Positions 12,235-13,439 of a DNA stretch of 13,439 nt are shown one piece after another. Position 1 is the stretch's first letter. Each line of letters begins with the position of its first letter. The notes under the pieces are model-generated. The model had not been told where the DNA came from. It was given only the letters and a program-made list of their open reading frames with translations, and made no database searches. The position numbers and the translations under genes are program-made. The stretch is from Deltaproteobacteria bacterium. GTDB lineage: Bacteria > Desulfobacterota > Desulfobacteria > Desulfobacterales > JAFDCJ01. Where the stretch lies: positions 1-13,439 of the forward strand of contig JAJRVC010000122.1 in NCBI GenBank assembly GCA_024277475.1, read 5' to 3'.

Positions 12235-13131
12235 CTATTCTTCATCAAAATAAGGTTTGCCGAGGGCGGCCGGCTTCTCCGCCCCGATATGGCGGCTTAT
12301 TTTTTGAGAAGAAATAATGATTAAAACGACAATCGTTGCGATAAAGGGAATCATTCGATAAAAGTGGTAACTGAGATTCAGACCGTGGAACTGCAACGCA
12401 GTCGGCGATATGGCCAGATGCCAGAGAAAACCGAACAAGAATGAACCCAGCAGCATAATTTCCGGGCGCCACATGGAGAAAAAGACGATGGCAAGGGCAA
12501 TCCATCCGCGCCCCATGGTGGGATTTGGGGACCAGACGGGGTTATAAACCAGTGTGAGATATGCACCGGCAAGGCCTCCCATAATACCGCCAAAGATAAC
12601 ACAGCCATAACGTATCCGTATAACGTTCAAGCCGGACACAACCGCAACAGACGGATCTTCTCCGGCCGATCTGATCCATAATCCGTATTTGGTTCTGAAC
12701 AAACCGTACCAAACGACACATACAATAACAATCCCGATAAAAAACATGGGAGTCAGTCCACCAACGACGCTTTCCAATCGTCCATCTGTTCGCAAGGGGC
12801 CCGAAAAGGGTTGACCTAAATAGGTTGTCATCCCCAGGGCAAGAATCCATATTCCCATTCCGCTTACGGTTTGATCGGCCTTGAGTGAAATCGAAAGAAA
12901 GCCATGCAGCAACCCGACCATCCCACCGCTGATCATTCCGCCCATAAAACCGAGCCAGGCGCTACCTGTCGTTTCCGCAATTACAAACGCCGTAAGCGCT
13001 CCAACCAGCATCAGTCCTTCCAAACCGACATTAAGCACACCCGCGCGCTGATTGACCAACTCTCCCGTGGCAGCAAGAAGGAAAATCATTGATGCCTGTA
13101 TAAAGGTGGCCGTAAACTCCCAAGTGATCAT
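12235..13131 (-). CDS. Nucleoside-type ABC transporter permease (YufQ/NupQ-like, BPD_transp_2)
   Basis: This is an inner-membrane permease that pairs with the upstream permease and the BMP-type receptor. It has 298 residues and about eight hydrophobic segments. The family signature QRAGVLNVGLEGLMLVGAL is at about 28-46, followed by LKADQTVSGMGIWILALG, the loop GEDPSVAVVSGLNVIRIRYG and MGRGWIALAIVFFSMWRPE. These mark the branched-chain transport permease fold in its nucleoside/simple-sugar branch (COG1079-like), not the LivH branch of the same superfamily seen at the other end of the window. The start is supported by AAAGGG about nine bases upstream. Only 12 bases separate it from the preceding permease gene, so the two are co-transcribed. 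The substrate is inferred from the BMP receptor. Confidence 0.9.
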   Translation of the reverse strand: MITWEFTATFIQASMIFLLAATGELVNQRAGVLNVGLEGLMLVGALTAFVIAETTGSAWLGFMGGMISGGMVGLLHGFLSISLKADQTVSGMGIWILALGMTTYLGQPFSGPLRTDGRLESVVGGLTPMFFIGIVIVCVVWYGLFRTKYGLWIRSAGEDPSVAVVSGLNVIRIRYGCVIFGGIMGGLAGAYLTLVYNPVWSPNPTMGRGWIALAIVFFSMWRPEIMLLGSFLFGFLWHLAISPTALQFHGLNLSYHFYRMIPFIATIVVLIIISSQKISRHIGAEKPAALGKPYFDEE

Positions 13132-13143
13132 GTCATTTTCCCT

Positions 13144-13439
13144 TTAGTCCTTCCCCTGTTGCCCAATTTTGAGCCATACGATTTTTTTGTGATAAAAATA
13201 TTGCCCGGCGACCAAGAGGATCATTAAAATTCCGACAAATGCCAGATCGGCCCCAAATCCTATCCCCAGTCTGGATTGAAGTGCTTGTGTGCCCACCTGC
13301 ATACCACTGAAAAAAAACGTAACGAAGATGGCTGCTAATGGATTAGAAACGCTAATCAAGCCGAAAACAATGCCGTAGTAAGCCCAGGTTCCCGGATAAA
13401 TCGCAAAATAGCGATGGATTTTGAAAACGCCTCTGATCC
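13144..13439 (-). CDS. Second nucleoside-type ABC permease, C-terminal part (YufP/NupP-like), cut by window edge
   Basis: The minus-strand frame is open from the right edge to a TAA at 13144 and gives the last 97 residues. It contains FAIYPGTWAYYGIVFGLISVSNPLAA, then FVTFFFSGMQVGTQALQSRLGIG and a final hydrophobic helix ADLAFVGILMILLVAGQYFY, with a basic tail KKIVWLKIGQQGKD. This layout matches the C-terminus of COG4603-type permeases, which normally precede the NupQ-type gene as here. The N-terminus and, most likely, the ATPase gene lie beyond 13439. Confidence 0.8.
   Translation of the reverse strand, partial: IRGVFKIHRYFAIYPGTWAYYGIVFGLISVSNPLAAIFVTFFFSGMQVGTQALQSRLGIGFGADLAFVGILMILLVAGQYFYHKKIVWLKIGQQGKD

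Noticed and set aside
12235..13439. Assigning the right-hand permeases to a second Liv system
   Set aside because: Although they share the BPD_transp_2 fold with LivH/LivM, the NVGLEGLMLVGAL signature and the BMP receptor next door place them in the nucleoside/simple-sugar branch.

Overview
This 13.4 kb window looks like chromosomal DNA of a Gram-negative, anaerobic bacterium of the Desulfobacterota (sulfate-reducer) type. That assignment is an inference. It rests on an MglA-type GTPase, periplasmic solute-binding proteins with signal peptidase I leaders, short degenerate tandem repeats between genes, and GC-rich hairpins with a CAAG/CTTG loop. No phage, plasmid, IS, CRISPR, rRNA or tRNA feature was found.

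Layout. (1) Positions 1-3634, minus strand, transcribed right to left: a GntR/FCD regulator, then livK, livH and livM (cut by the left edge). This is a branched-chain/hydrophobic amino-acid-type ABC importer whose ATPases must lie outside. A good sigma-70 promoter carrying an AT-rich palindrome precedes the regulator. (2) 3869-4978, plus strand: an AI-2E/PerM-family membrane protein. (3) 5066-5677, minus strand: an MglA-like small GTPase with a perfect consensus sigma-70 promoter. It has Met where the MglA arginine finger is expected, and no mglB is nearby. (4) 5678-6078: a 401 bp non-coding stretch with a GAACATC heptamer tandem repeat and a 14 bp palindrome. (5) 6079-9105, minus strand: a class III aminotransferase preceded by an MmsA-type CoA-acylating semialdehyde dehydrogenase, with a hairpin between them. 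(6) A 376 bp divergent regulatory region, then an Lrp/AsnC regulator (9482-9967, plus strand) whose start codon abuts an A9G9 homopolymer. (7) 10103-13439, minus strand: the tail of an ABC importer operon with two nucleoside-type permeases (one cut by the right edge), a BMP/PnrA-like binding protein, and last a TudS-related putative desulfidase behind a strong GC hairpin.

How the genes may work together. The aminotransferase plus MmsA pair can turn an omega- or beta-amino acid (beta-alanine, beta-aminoisobutyrate, possibly taurine) into a semialdehyde and then a CoA ester, and the divergent Lrp protein is the obvious candidate regulator. The BMP-type importer plus TudS-related desulfidase suggests uptake and desulfuration of a thiolated nucleobase or nucleoside. 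Beta-alanine and beta-aminoisobutyrate are the end products of reductive pyrimidine breakdown. The two modules together could therefore form a (thio)pyrimidine scavenging locus. This is a hypothesis: the ring-reducing and ring-opening enzymes are not in the window.
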